Origin: JANWHZ01 sp035758575
GTDB lineage: Bacteria; Patescibacteriota; Saccharimonadia; Saccharimonadales; UBA4665
Direction of reading: 5' to 3'
Assembly: GCA_035758575.1 (NCBI GenBank)
Contig: DASTXH010000035.1
Location: forward strand, 1 to 29,276
Length of the DNA: 29,276 bases
The position numbers and the translations under genes were made by a program. Numbering within the stretch: the first letter of the stretch is position 1; each line of letters opens with the position of its first letter. The notes under the pieces were generated by a model. That model saw only the letters and a list, made by a program, of their open reading frames with translations, was not told where the DNA came from and ran no database searches. Below are positions 1 through 6,154 of the stretch, one piece after another.

Positions 1-213
1 TGTCCAATGACCTGAAAGCATCTGTAGAGGACCAATATCACAAGCCGCAGGACCGTTGCCTGACTGTTTAGCGCTTGATGGCAGCGGTGCAGGGCTGGCG
101 TGAGATAAAGCAAGGGTATACCATACAACACCACCGCCAACTACGATAGGAAGTGCTACAAATGCCATTTTCTTTATAAATGATATTAAGTTGCTCTGTT
201 GCCTCTGTGACAT
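1..213 (-). CDS. N-terminus of a secreted or membrane-anchored protein (partial)
   Basis: The reading frame opens at the ATG at 213 and runs 71 codons without a stop to the left edge, so only the N-terminus is visible. A GGAGG ribosome-binding site (224-228) lies 10 bases ahead, which fixes the start. Residues 1-16 are polar with lysines. Residues about 17-35 are a hydrophobic stretch rich in V, G and A ending near S-H-A-S, consistent with a signal peptide or N-terminal anchor. A proline/serine-rich linker follows, then a possible folded segment beginning A-C-D-I-G-P. The family is not recognised. Between its start and its probable promoter lies a rod-shaped RNA with a terminator (258-376), so expression may be controlled by attenuation. 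Confidence 0.75.
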   Translation of the reverse strand, partial: MSQRQQSNLISFIKKMAFVALPIVVGGGVVWYTLALSHASPAPLPSSAKQSGNGPAACDIGPLQMLSGHWT

Positions 214-257
214 GCTTGCGGGCCTCCGTTACCTAATTGCAAGCTGTCCATAGAGAT

Positions 258-281
258 AAAAAGGACAGCACTGCGGCTGTC
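258..281 (-). terminator. Intrinsic terminator in the leader of the gene at 213
   Basis: On the minus strand GACAGC (281-276) and GCTGTC (269-264) form a 6-bp stem with a 6-base loop, followed by C and five Ts. Bases 249-243 offer a rival partner for 263-269, and the outer rod stem is a rival for 277-281. Confidence 0.6.
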
Positions 282-376
282 TAGACCTTTCAAAGCAGGG
301 ATATACCCAACTAAGTGCAATGCTGCCCTTTTACTGGGTATGAAAATGCCCTGCTTCGATGAAAAATCTAGACAGG
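258..376 (-). ncRNA. Rod-shaped structured leader or small RNA, attenuator-like
   Basis: Read on the minus strand, 375-367 pairs with 285-277 (9 bp), continues directly through 366-360 with 292-286 (7 bp including two U-G pairs), then after a 3-base bulge 356-349 pairs with 300-293 (8 bp), and 341-335 pairs with 309-303 (7 bp). An apical stem-loop is possible in 310-334. An extended -10 box (TGC TACAAT, 380-388) would start the transcript almost exactly at the first paired base. A hairpin with a U5 tract (281-258) follows. Its 5' arm overlaps the 3' arm of the outer stem, so the two are mutually exclusive, as in transcription-terminating riboswitches. The next gene start is at 213. No known riboswitch class is recognised; a free 6S-like RNA is the alternative. 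Confidence 0.55.
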
Positions 377-379
377 GTT

Positions 380-388
380 ATTGTAGCA
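380..388 (-). promoter_or_regulatory. Extended -10 promoter for the 258-376 RNA
   Basis: Minus strand reads TGC TACAAT. The predicted start 6-7 bases downstream falls at about 373-376, where the outer stem begins. A weak -35 (TTCACC) is present with a long 19-base spacer. Confidence 0.5.
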
Positions 389-451
389 TGGATTCAGGTA
401 GCGGGGTGAATCCGCATGCAGTATACTGAGAGCGATAAAGAGGAAATGCAC

Positions 452-715
452 ATGAAGCCGAGCATACAGGACAATTACCAGAACATACGCAACCTCATTA
501 AAGGCAATGTTGATACTATCATAACCCTGGTACAACAGGCGCAAGGTTTAGAAAAGATTGTCAATTCAATCAGTGATAGCGAAACGGAAAAAGAGCTTAA
601 GCAAAAGCTCGAAAAACAAATCGCTGACCTACGTAGCACCATTGCCCAACTAGTTTCCCAGACCGAAGATTTATTTAAGTCATACGATGAGATGGTGGAA
701 TCAGCACTGAAGTAG
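452..715 (+). CDS. Small helical/coiled-coil protein, unknown function
   Basis: The frame is open from 416, but the ATG at 452 is preferred because AGAGGA (439-444) lies 7 bases upstream, giving 87 residues. The protein is soluble, rich in E, K, Q and L, with heptad-like spacing of hydrophobics from about residue 15 to the end, so two or more long helices are expected. There is no signal or membrane segment. It sits 9 bases ahead of a two-TM protein (725-1087) on the same strand, so the pair is probably co-transcribed. A TATACT box at 422-427 could serve as -10. The family is not recognised; a partner or chaperone of the downstream membrane protein is a guess from position only. Confidence 0.65.
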   Translation: MKPSIQDNYQNIRNLIKGNVDTIITLVQQAQGLEKIVNSISDSETEKELKQKLEKQIADLRSTIAQLVSQTEDLFKSYDEMVESALK

Positions 716-724
716 GGCTAAGTA

Positions 725-1087
725 ATGACCGATCTGGACGAGTCGCTTAAAAAGCTTCAGTCGCTAAAGAAGCGGCCAGATGGTGTGACGTCTAACGAAT
801 GGCGTACCATACAAAAGGGTGTTGCGGAACTCATAAGACGTAAAGACTTTGATCCAAAACAGCATAAAGCGCAGACCCAATCCGATCTGGCAAAAATGTT
901 TATCTGTTACTATTTCGACTTCTTAGCGTGTTTTCTCTTATTCGTACTACTATACAACCTCATATCAGTACGTTATTTCCAAGCTAAGGATACTATAAGC
1001 CTGCGGGACGGTTTCATGATGATTTCAAGTGCTATTACCCCGATATTGGCCTTTGTTCTCGGACACTACTTCAAGGGTAAAGATTAG
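725..1087 (+). CDS. Small two-TM membrane protein with helical cytoplasmic N-terminus
   Basis: This 120-residue protein has a charged, lysine-rich N-terminal half (about 1-58) predicted helical, a first hydrophobic segment at about 60-82 (rich in F, L, Y) and a second at about 97-114, ending in a short K-G-K-D tail. Start ATG 725 lies 9 bases after the stop of the upstream coiled-coil gene. The ribosome site is weak (AGGG at 714-717), so translation may be coupled. The layout of soluble helical domain plus two TM helices is seen in many unrelated small membrane proteins. No family is recognised. Confidence 0.65.
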   Translation: MTDLDESLKKLQSLKKRPDGVTSNEWRTIQKGVAELIRRKDFDPKQHKAQTQSDLAKMFICYYFDFLACFLLFVLLYNLISVRYFQAKDTISLRDGFMMISSAITPILAFVLGHYFKGKD

Positions 1088-1151
1088 CCTACACAGCGTC
1101 CATATGCCTTTAACCCCAGCAATCTAACTTTTATTTACCTACCTAAAGTGG

Positions 1152-1178
1152 ATATGTGCCCAATTACGCGGCACATAT
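1152..1178. repeat. 9-bp inverted repeat flanked by direct AAAGTGG repeats
   Basis: Arms 1152-1160 and 1170-1178 are perfect complements with a 9-base loop. AAAGTGG flanks the hairpin on both sides. No T-run follows on either strand, so it is not an obvious intrinsic terminator. It lies between the plus-strand gene ending at 1087 and the minus-strand gene ending at 1230. Confidence 0.5.
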
Positions 1179-1229
1179 AAAGTGGTCAACGAGGGCGCAA
1201 GCCCCAAGGCAAGCACAGAGGATGCAGGA

Positions 1230-1481
1230 TCACTCTTTTCCTTGCGCCGGCGGATCGATGACATCATTGCTGATATCAATTACCGTTCGCAGAGCCTCTT
1301 CCTCAGAAGTCAGCTTCCCGAGATATTTCTGCAGTCTCCCAATATTGCGGTAGCGCTGCTCTATAAATCTGTGAGGTGCTGTGATTGCCGGATCTGACAG
1401 GGCGCTTTGAGCAGATCTTAGCTCCAGCTCTATCCGTTCACGCATGCGCGCCACTTCACTACCCTGAGGCTGTTGCTCCAT
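1230..1481 (-). CDS. Small charged helical protein, unknown function
   Basis: I place the start at ATG 1481 (83 residues). The frame is open to a GTG at 1526, but that codon overlaps a good -10 box (TACAAT, 1518-1523), so it cannot be in the transcript. The sequence is rich in E, R and Q, with an R-x-R-E-R-I-E-L-E-L helix near the start and a second helix around I-E-Q-R-Y-R-N-I-G-R-L-Q-K-Y-L. No membrane segment or signal is present. GGAAGG lies about 13 bases upstream, somewhat far for a ribosome site. The family is not recognised. It stands alone between two plus-strand transcription units. Confidence 0.55.
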   Translation of the reverse strand: MEQQPQGSEVARMRERIELELRSAQSALSDPAITAPHRFIEQRYRNIGRLQKYLGKLTSEEEALRTVIDISNDVIDPPAQGKE

Positions 1482-1517
1482 AGAAACACGTACCCTTCCT
1501 TCTTGCTTGAAGTATGT

Positions 1518-1523
1518 ATTGTA
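1518..1523 (-). promoter_or_regulatory. -10 box for the 1230-1481 gene
   Basis: TACAAT on the minus strand, about 37 bases before the chosen start codon. No convincing -35 was found. Confidence 0.4.
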
Positions 1524-1635
1524 CACGAGTCTGGCATCAAAAACACATAAGCAGCTCCAGACAGCGACAATGCGAAATATTAGGCAACTTTTGTAAACGA
1601 TACCTTACAGCAGCCTATAAGCTGCGACGATACCA

Positions 1636-1655
1636 TATAGTACGTGGTGCACCAC
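1636..1655 (+). promoter_or_regulatory. -10 box and perfect 12-bp palindrome upstream of the 31-aa peptide
   Basis: TATAGT (1636-1641) is a plausible -10. GTGGTGCACCAC (1644-1655) is a perfect palindrome that would straddle the transcription start, either as a repressor site or as the 5' end of the RNA. No good -35 is visible. Confidence 0.35.
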
Positions 1656-1679
1656 ATGCCAGCATAACGAAGGAGGAAC

Positions 1680-1775
1680 ATGACAGGAATAACAATTGGC
1701 GTCGCGCTTACTGCTTCCGTAACGGCCGCACTCGGCCTTCTGCAGGGCTTGCTGCCAGGTGGCAGCGGCCAGTAG
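1680..1775 (+). CDS. 31-residue hydrophobic peptide
   Basis: This short frame starts at ATG 1680, right after AGGAGG (1671-1676, only 3 bases of spacing), and ends at TAG 1773-1775. The peptide begins M-T-G-I-T-I-G-V-A-L and consists of I, V, A, L, G and T until a short G-G-S-G-Q tail, enough for one membrane-spanning helix. There are no charged residues. A hairpin terminator follows 40 bases downstream, so it has its own ribosome site and terminator. Small hydrophobic peptides of this size include type I toxins and regulators of membrane complexes. Which applies cannot be told from sequence. Confidence 0.55.
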   Translation: MTGITIGVALTASVTAALGLLQGLLPGGSGQ

Positions 1776-1814
1776 CATAAAACACGGTAATATCCATAAG
1801 TAGCATGGGTATCA

Positions 1815-1837
1815 GGAGGGTCTGCCGCAGACCCTCC
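1815..1837 (+). terminator. Hairpin terminator
   Basis: GGAGGGTCTG (1815-1824) pairs with CAGACCCTCC (1828-1837) around a 3-base loop, followed by ATTTATT on the plus strand. It separates the peptide gene from the convergent MurF-like gene and may serve both. Confidence 0.65.
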
Positions 1838-1860
1838 ATTTATTGTATGGTCACTAGTTG

Positions 1861-3306
1861 CTAGATGTAGTTGTCGGGCCAGTCGTTCTGCATCAGCACT
1901 ACATCGCCGGCAGACACGAAGTGCGTCAGGCTGGTATAGAACTCCAGCGGGTTTGGCTCTATGCGCACTTCGCCGGTATAGTTGGCGGCCGCTAGACCTT
2001 TTTGGATAAGCGGCGCAACGGAATTATCCATCAGCACCACCACGTCAGCGCCAGAGGTGGCGATCAGTTGGCCCATCTCTTCGTGCACGGCTACAGTCAT
2101 GGCGCCTTGGTCTACCAGACCAGGCGTCACATACATCTTGCGTTTGGCGGGCAGCTCACGCAACAGGTCAGTACCAGCGCGGATACCCTCTATATTACCG
2201 TTATACGTATCGTCAATAATCCAGGCGCCGCCTAAACGGTAAGGCTGCATGCGGTGCTCGAACGGCTGTGTCTTGCCAATGCCGGCAATAATCTGCTCAG
2301 AGCTCAGCCCAAATTCATGCGCCAGTGCCGCCGCCAGACTCAGCGGCCCCAGCTGGTGCCTGCCCAATAGGCCACTGGTCAGATGGAGGGTATGCTTGCC
2401 TTTTTTCAGCGAAAACCTCAGGCCGCTGATACCCACTTCTACGCCGTGCACCTTCCAGCCCAATGCGCCTTCGCGGCTATACTGTATGAAACCAGGCTTA
2501 ATGAACGACTCGGCGGCAGGGGATTCGGCATTCACATAACACTTATCTTCACTGGGCAGCACCGCAGCAACACTAAAGATGTCTTGACCTGCCGCGGCGA
2601 CCGTCTTGTATCGATCTAGGTGTGCGGCAGCCAGACCGGTAATAACAGCATGCGTGGGGTGGGTACGCCGGGCGAACCGGGCCACATCGCCAGGTGCGCC
2701 TTCGCCGTATTCTATAAGCAAAATGTCCTCGGTACCCGTCAGTGTGCGGGCAAACCGGGCATGGCTGATGGACACATTTTTGTTTGCAGGAGTGGCTGCC
2801 ACGCGCTTGCCCTCGCGCAACACAGTCAGCAACAATTCCTTCATGCTGGTCTTGCCGTAGCTGCCAGCGATGGCTACCTTGGCACCCTTGTGGTTTTTAA
2901 ATATCTGCTCGGCGGCCAGTATGGCACGATGCTCGCGCGGTTTTACAATCAACACCCGCCCCAGCACTAGCGGCACAATAAGCAAATGCGCCCATACTAC
3001 CGGATAGGATACCAGTAGCGCCAGGCCGAACGCCCAGCCGCCCGCCAGACCGCGCCAATGCCATAGCGCGATCAACAGCACACCCAAAGCGATCTGTAGC
3101 AGCATACCGGCATATACCGCAATCAGCAGCAGCTGTGCGGCACGCGTTCGCCACAGTTGACGACGCTTGGCGACTTTAGAGAAATCCTGCGTACGCCAAT
3201 ACCATGCCAGGTATGGCCGGGCATGGTATTCAGTGCTTTGCAGCATGTATACCAACGTGACTGCGTATTGCGGCAAATACGGGCTGGTGATGGCGGATAG
3301 TATCAT
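1861..3306 (-). CDS. Membrane-anchored MurF-like Mur ligase
   Basis: This 481-residue protein belongs to the Mur ligase family, ATP-dependent enzymes that join amino acids or peptides to UDP-MurNAc in peptidoglycan synthesis. MurF adds D-Ala-D-Ala. The nucleotide loop G-S-Y-G-K-T-S is at 148-154, an E-Y-G segment near 199-201, the A-H-L motif near 228-230 and the MurF-type D-D-T-Y-N-G-N at 365-371. Unlike cytosolic MurF it carries an N-terminal extension with hydrophobic helices at about 57-84 and 90-120, so the ligase is membrane-tethered. The usual MurF N-terminal UDP-binding domain appears to be replaced by this membrane part. Its start overlaps the stop of the upstream hydrolase gene by 4 bases (ATGA), so they form one operon. 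It may act on a lipid-linked or non-canonical substrate, which is inference. Confidence 0.8.
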   Translation of the reverse strand: MILSAITSPYLPQYAVTLVYMLQSTEYHARPYLAWYWRTQDFSKVAKRRQLWRTRAAQLLLIAVYAGMLLQIALGVLLIALWHWRGLAGGWAFGLALLVSYPVVWAHLLIVPLVLGRVLIVKPREHRAILAAEQIFKNHKGAKVAIAGSYGKTSMKELLLTVLREGKRVAATPANKNVSISHARFARTLTGTEDILLIEYGEGAPGDVARFARRTHPTHAVITGLAAAHLDRYKTVAAAGQDIFSVAAVLPSEDKCYVNAESPAAESFIKPGFIQYSREGALGWKVHGVEVGISGLRFSLKKGKHTLHLTSGLLGRHQLGPLSLAAALAHEFGLSSEQIIAGIGKTQPFEHRMQPYRLGGAWIIDDTYNGNIEGIRAGTDLLRELPAKRKMYVTPGLVDQGAMTVAVHEEMGQLIATSGADVVVLMDNSVAPLIQKGLAAANYTGEVRIEPNPLEFYTSLTHFVSAGDVVLMQNDWPDNYI

Positions 3307-4055
3307 CGCAAAAACTCCTCTATGGCGCGCATTACTTCGTGCGGGCGGTCTAGGTGCGCAAAGTGCCCGACGCCCGGCAACACTTCCAGAGTAGAGCCCT
3401 CAATCAGCTCATGGAACCACTCGCCATAGCGCACCGGTGTGGCACGGTCGGTTTCACCATAGATAAGCAGCGTAGGTACTGCCACCTTTACAGCGTCAGC
3501 CCGGACATCATCGGTCACCACCCGTTTGAATGTTTCCTGCAAATGCTCGGCCACCAACATGTCGGAGCCAATGGCGTCATACACTTTGCGGCGCAATTTT
3601 TTCTTTATGCCGGCCGGCAAGGGCATTGTCAGCGCCTTGCCTGCTTTGGTAATGTAGCGCAGGGCGCGGTTGCGCCCCTGGTATTCGCCGCGCACTCCGG
3701 CGCTGGCCAGCAGCACGAGCCTATCAGCCTTCAACATGCCCTGGCCAATACCGCGCACGGCCATAGCGCCGCCGTTGCTGTGCCCCACAAAGGCGTATAT
3801 CTCGCGGCAGCCAATTTTCGCCAAAAAGTGATCCACGAATTGGATATATTCGTTCAGACCCCATACATCCTTTGGTGCCTGCGTACCGCCAAAGCCGGGC
3901 AGATCCGGCGATACCACATCGTACTGCTTGGCGAGCGCCGCCTGTATCGCATGTAGTCCAGCAGCGCGGTCGCCCCAGCCGTGCAACAGCACCACCGCTT
4001 TACCCTTGCCGCTCCGCTCGTACGTAGTCAGCAGCCCGTCAACAATAACTTGCAT
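3303..4055 (-). CDS. Alpha/beta hydrolase
   Basis: A 250-residue alpha/beta-hydrolase-fold protein. The oxyanion motif H-G-W-G is near residue 25, the nucleophile elbow G-H-S-N-G-G places Ser93, and the acid and base are most likely Asp203 (G-E-T-D-R) and His231 (G-V-G-H-F). The family covers esterases, lipases, peptidases and haloperoxidases; the substrate is unknown. No signal peptide is seen, so it is probably cytosolic. ATG 4055 is chosen over TTG 4061 because TATAAT (4064-4069) ends 8 bases before it, implying a nearly leaderless mRNA. The gene overlaps the MurF-like gene by 4 bases, so a role in envelope precursor processing is possible. Confidence 0.85.
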   Translation of the reverse strand: MQVIVDGLLTTYERSGKGKAVVLLHGWGDRAAGLHAIQAALAKQYDVVSPDLPGFGGTQAPKDVWGLNEYIQFVDHFLAKIGCREIYAFVGHSNGGAMAVRGIGQGMLKADRLVLLASAGVRGEYQGRNRALRYITKAGKALTMPLPAGIKKKLRRKVYDAIGSDMLVAEHLQETFKRVVTDDVRADAVKVAVPTLLIYGETDRATPVRYGEWFHELIEGSTLEVLPGVGHFAHLDRPHEVMRAIEEFLR

Positions 4056-4063
4056 ATGCAATA

Positions 4064-4069
4064 ATTATA
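4064..4069 (-). promoter_or_regulatory. -10 box of the hydrolase-MurF-like operon
   Basis: Perfect TATAAT on the minus strand, 8 bases before ATG 4055. The -35 is weak. No Shine-Dalgarno fits between. Confidence 0.55.
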
Positions 4070-4129
4070 CCGTAGTAACGCCAGAAAACAGCGGCTTGAC
4101 GGCTATATATTACAGTGCGCCATGGCTGC

Positions 4130-4493
4130 CTATTTTTGGTTAGCGTAGTCTTGCATCCGCTGCTGAAGACTTCGCTCAAACGGCGTCAGTTGCTCATCCG
4201 CCGTTTCGCCCTGCTGTATCTGCCGCTGGTATTCCCCAGGTCCGTGTACGTAATCGTAGATTCTACCGATAAGGCCTTCGCCGAACGGCGTACCATCGGC
4301 TGGCTCCAACTGCTCAATAATGCGCTGTTCTTCGGGTACCCATCTAGAAGGGAATACCGTTAAACGGTGAGATTCCGCTGGAACGTCAGGCATGTCGGAT
4401 CCGCATAATAACGCTGCCCACGAAAGCCGCTCTTGCCTGTTGCGCCCGTTCCCGTATTTCACGCTGCATCCTATCAGAAAACGATTCAGACAT
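4130..4493 (-). pseudogene. Small acidic protein gene with an apparent +1 frameshift
   Basis: A well-formed start (ATG 4493 with AAGGAA 7 bases upstream) opens a 35-codon frame, M-S-E-S-F-S-D-R-M-Q-R-E-I-R-E-R, which hits TGA at 4386-4388. The next frame over is open from before GTG 4462 to 4130 and continues with coherent acidic sequence (D-M-P-D-V-P-A-E-S-H, later P-F-E-R-S-L-Q-Q-R-M-Q-D-Y). Shifting by one base somewhere in 4386-4462 gives one protein of about 120 residues. Either this is a sequencing error, a recent mutation, or the 110-residue GTG frame is expressed alone. No family is recognised. The C-terminal Q-x-x-x-x-Y-A-N-Q-K and helix-rich composition give no functional clue. Confidence 0.5.
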
Positions 4494-4582
4494 TTTCACA
4501 TTCCTTACTCACTACCTTAGCCGTATCGTGCGGCATTGTATTATACTAAACCCCACATTGCAAGTAGTGCCTACGCTAGCAG

Positions 4583-5506
4583 CTACGCATGAGCAGCGCT
4601 ACTGTTCAGGGCCTGAATGCGGTTTTGCAATTCGGTAGTGGGGATAGTATGCGTGGGTATGGTGATGGGCGTCTGCAGACCCCAGTCACTATAGCCCTGA
4701 GCAAAGCCGCTACCCGGATATGCCACACGAACCAGCTGGTGCGATGCACGGTCAACCGACATGGTCACCGTAATGGGCGGCACGGTTGAATACTGACTGG
4801 GATCAAGTGTATCTAAGTCGCGCAGCCCAACGTAGTGGGCGAAGGCCTGCATCATGCGCACATACGCGCCCAGTTGCACTGCTACCTGGTAGGTATACAC
4901 GTCGTGCCCGTCTACTTTCTCACGCTTGGTTTTGCTGTAATCGGGTGAAAATATTTTCTCGGTCTGCATGTATGTCAGAATGTTCTGGCGCTGGCTATCT
5001 GGCAGGTTGCCGATGGGCGGCGTGGGCGCACTGCTGATGTCCAGCAGTGTTTGGCTGAAAAGGTGGTTGAGCGAGGGGTCTGTCTTTCCATCGCTCTTGC
5101 CCCATACGTCCTGCACCTTTGAGAAGTCAAACGGCTTGCCGTTATTTTGGATCACGGTATCTATATGCGCATAGCGGATATAGCCGGTAGTTGGGGTACC
5201 GATGTTTTCGGTAGTCACCGACGAACCTGTCTGCGCCACCGTCACCAGCCAATCGGCGGCGTTGGTACCACCCATTTGCAGTCTTGCCTGTTGGCTGACA
5301 CTTTGGCCATTGTCCTTCGCACTAACCGTCTTGAGCACACTGGCAGCGGACAGATTTGCCGACAGCATATCCATGAATACACGCTGCGGCCGCTCCCATA
5401 CCACCCGCCACCACAAAAAACTGCCCAGGATAATAGCTAAGATCGCAGCAAGCACACCGCTCACCCGCGGATGTTTGAGTATAAATCCATAAACCATATC
5501 AGGCAT
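4583..5506 (-). CDS. N-terminally anchored exported protein, unknown function
   Basis: The start is placed at ATG 5506 (307 residues), because the longer frame runs into tRNA-Ala and TACAAT (5514-5519) ends 7 bases before this ATG. After a short cytoplasmic tail, a hydrophobic helix at about 15-34 ending in W-W-R-V-V-W anchors the protein; the rest is predicted outside the membrane. The exported part has alternating hydrophobic strands, many T/S/Q residues and repeated aromatic positions, reminiscent in pattern only of lipoprotein-sorting (LolA/LppX-like) beta folds. It has no cysteine suited to lipidation. It is monocistronic, directly downstream of tRNA-Ala. I do not recognise the family. 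Confidence 0.75.
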   Translation of the reverse strand: MPDMVYGFILKHPRVSGVLAAILAIILGSFLWWRVVWERPQRVFMDMLSANLSAASVLKTVSAKDNGQSVSQQARLQMGGTNAADWLVTVAQTGSSVTTENIGTPTTGYIRYAHIDTVIQNNGKPFDFSKVQDVWGKSDGKTDPSLNHLFSQTLLDISSAPTPPIGNLPDSQRQNILTYMQTEKIFSPDYSKTKREKVDGHDVYTYQVAVQLGAYVRMMQAFAHYVGLRDLDTLDPSQYSTVPPITVTMSVDRASHQLVRVAYPGSGFAQGYSDWGLQTPITIPTHTIPTTELQNRIQALNSSAAHA

Positions 5507-5513
5507 GCACTTA

Positions 5514-5519
5514 ATTGTA
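5514..5519 (-). promoter_or_regulatory. -10 box for the exported protein gene
   Basis: TACAAT on the minus strand, 7 bases before ATG 5506, suggesting leaderless transcription. No strong -35 is seen and read-through from the tRNA is possible. Confidence 0.4.
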
Positions 5520-5557
5520 CAACAGGCGACAGAGAAGTATCTGAAAATAAACCAAAA

Positions 5558-5633
5558 TGGTGGAGCGTACCGGATTCGAACCGGTGGTCTCAGCAATGCG
5601 AATGCTGCGCTTTACCAGCTAAGCTAACGCCCC
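5558..5633 (-). tRNA. tRNA-Ala (anticodon CGC)
   Basis: The full cloverleaf reads on the minus strand: acceptor GGGGCGT paired with ACGCTCC (one G-U), D-arm GCTT/AAGC, anticodon stem CAGCA/TGCTG around TTCGCAT (CGC reads GCG alanine codons), T-arm ACCGG/CCGGT around TTCGAAT, discriminator A. CCA is encoded at 5560-5558. Confidence 0.93.
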
Positions 5634-5713
5634 ACGTCGAACCTTGCGCCTAAGCCTCGTTTTGCCCGCCGTTGTCGGACAAAAGCTTCGGCCTATGGCT
5701 AGGGTTGTCCTCT

Positions 5714-5767
5714 CAAAATATCAAACAGTCGTCCGCCGGCTGGCGGACTCCTTGGTTTGATATTTTG
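5714..5767. repeat. Nested long hairpin between tRNA genes
   Basis: Outer arms 5714-5726 and 5755-5767 pair perfectly over 13 bp. Inside, 5731-5737 and 5742-5748 form a second perfect 7-bp GC stem around a 4-base loop. No coding frame covers it. Confidence 0.6.
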
Positions 5768-5825
5768 GGAAATCGCAATATTAAGATACGTGCTTATATA
5801 CCTTACTTGCAGGTCGCAAGCTTGA

Positions 5826-5845
5826 GGTGTGACTCTGATTCGAAC
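5826..5845 (-). pseudogene. tRNA 3' fragment starting in the T-loop
   Basis: On the minus strand GTTCGAATC followed by AGAG and TCACACC looks like a T-loop, T-stem 3' strand and acceptor 3' strand. The matching 5' T-stem strand (CTCTG) is missing; instead the sequence joins a hairpin arm (5843-5853). Confidence 0.3.
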
Positions 5846-5944
5846 ATTCAAACCAGCGGAGCGTTTGAATGTTTGTAAGGAGCAGTCCTGCAAGGCCTAC
5901 AGCCGCTTGGCCGGAAACTTGTTTTTCGGGCAGGCGGCTGTAGG
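5843..5944. repeat. Two further inverted repeats upstream of tRNA-Ala
   Basis: Arms 5843-5853/5863-5873 (11 bp perfect) and 5896-5906/5934-5944 (11 bp perfect) form two separate hairpins. With 5714-5767 they fill most of the 330 bases between tRNA-Ala and tRNA-Cys. I see no gene in that interval. Confidence 0.55.
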
Positions 5945-5962
5945 CTGGAAGGTACTGTGACG

Positions 5963-6036
5963 TGGAGGCGCCTACCGGAATTGAACCGGTGTAAAAGGTT
6001 TTGCAGACCTCTGCGTAACCACTCCGCCAAGGCGCC
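5963..6036 (-). tRNA. tRNA-Cys (anticodon GCA)
   Basis: Acceptor GGCGCCT pairs with AGGCGCC. The anticodon stem GAGGT/ACCTT encloses CTGCAAA, so the anticodon is GCA. The T-arm ACCGG/CCGGT encloses TTCAATT, the discriminator is U as usual for tRNA-Cys, and CCA is encoded at 5965-5963. Confidence 0.93.
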
Positions 6037-6105
6037 AACTGCTTTCCCTTCGGATTATACCGTGTGGGGTCGCTGGCTCATAGTATTGCATAAAACAGCC
6101 GAAAC

Positions 6106-6140
6106 AAAAAGCGCACCCGCAGTCCGCGGATGCGCTTTTT
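6106..6140 (-). terminator. Terminator of the GntR-ABC operon
   Basis: AAAAAGCGCA (6106-6115) pairs with TGCGCTTTTT (6131-6140), with a further CCGC/GCGG inside. T-runs on both strands allow bidirectional use. It lies just after the permease stop at 6155. Confidence 0.75.
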
Positions 6141-6154
6141 TAGAATACTGTTCT

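Noticed and set aside
240..376. Reading the rod structure as a plus-strand leader of the gene at 452
   Set aside because: The stems also exist in the plus strand, but the fitting -10 box and the T-run after the terminator hairpin occur only on the minus strand.
3354..3956. 200-codon plus-strand frame
   Set aside because: Shadow of the alpha/beta hydrolase, whose catalytic motifs are all on the minus strand; histidine- and cysteine-rich translation is typical of antisense frames.
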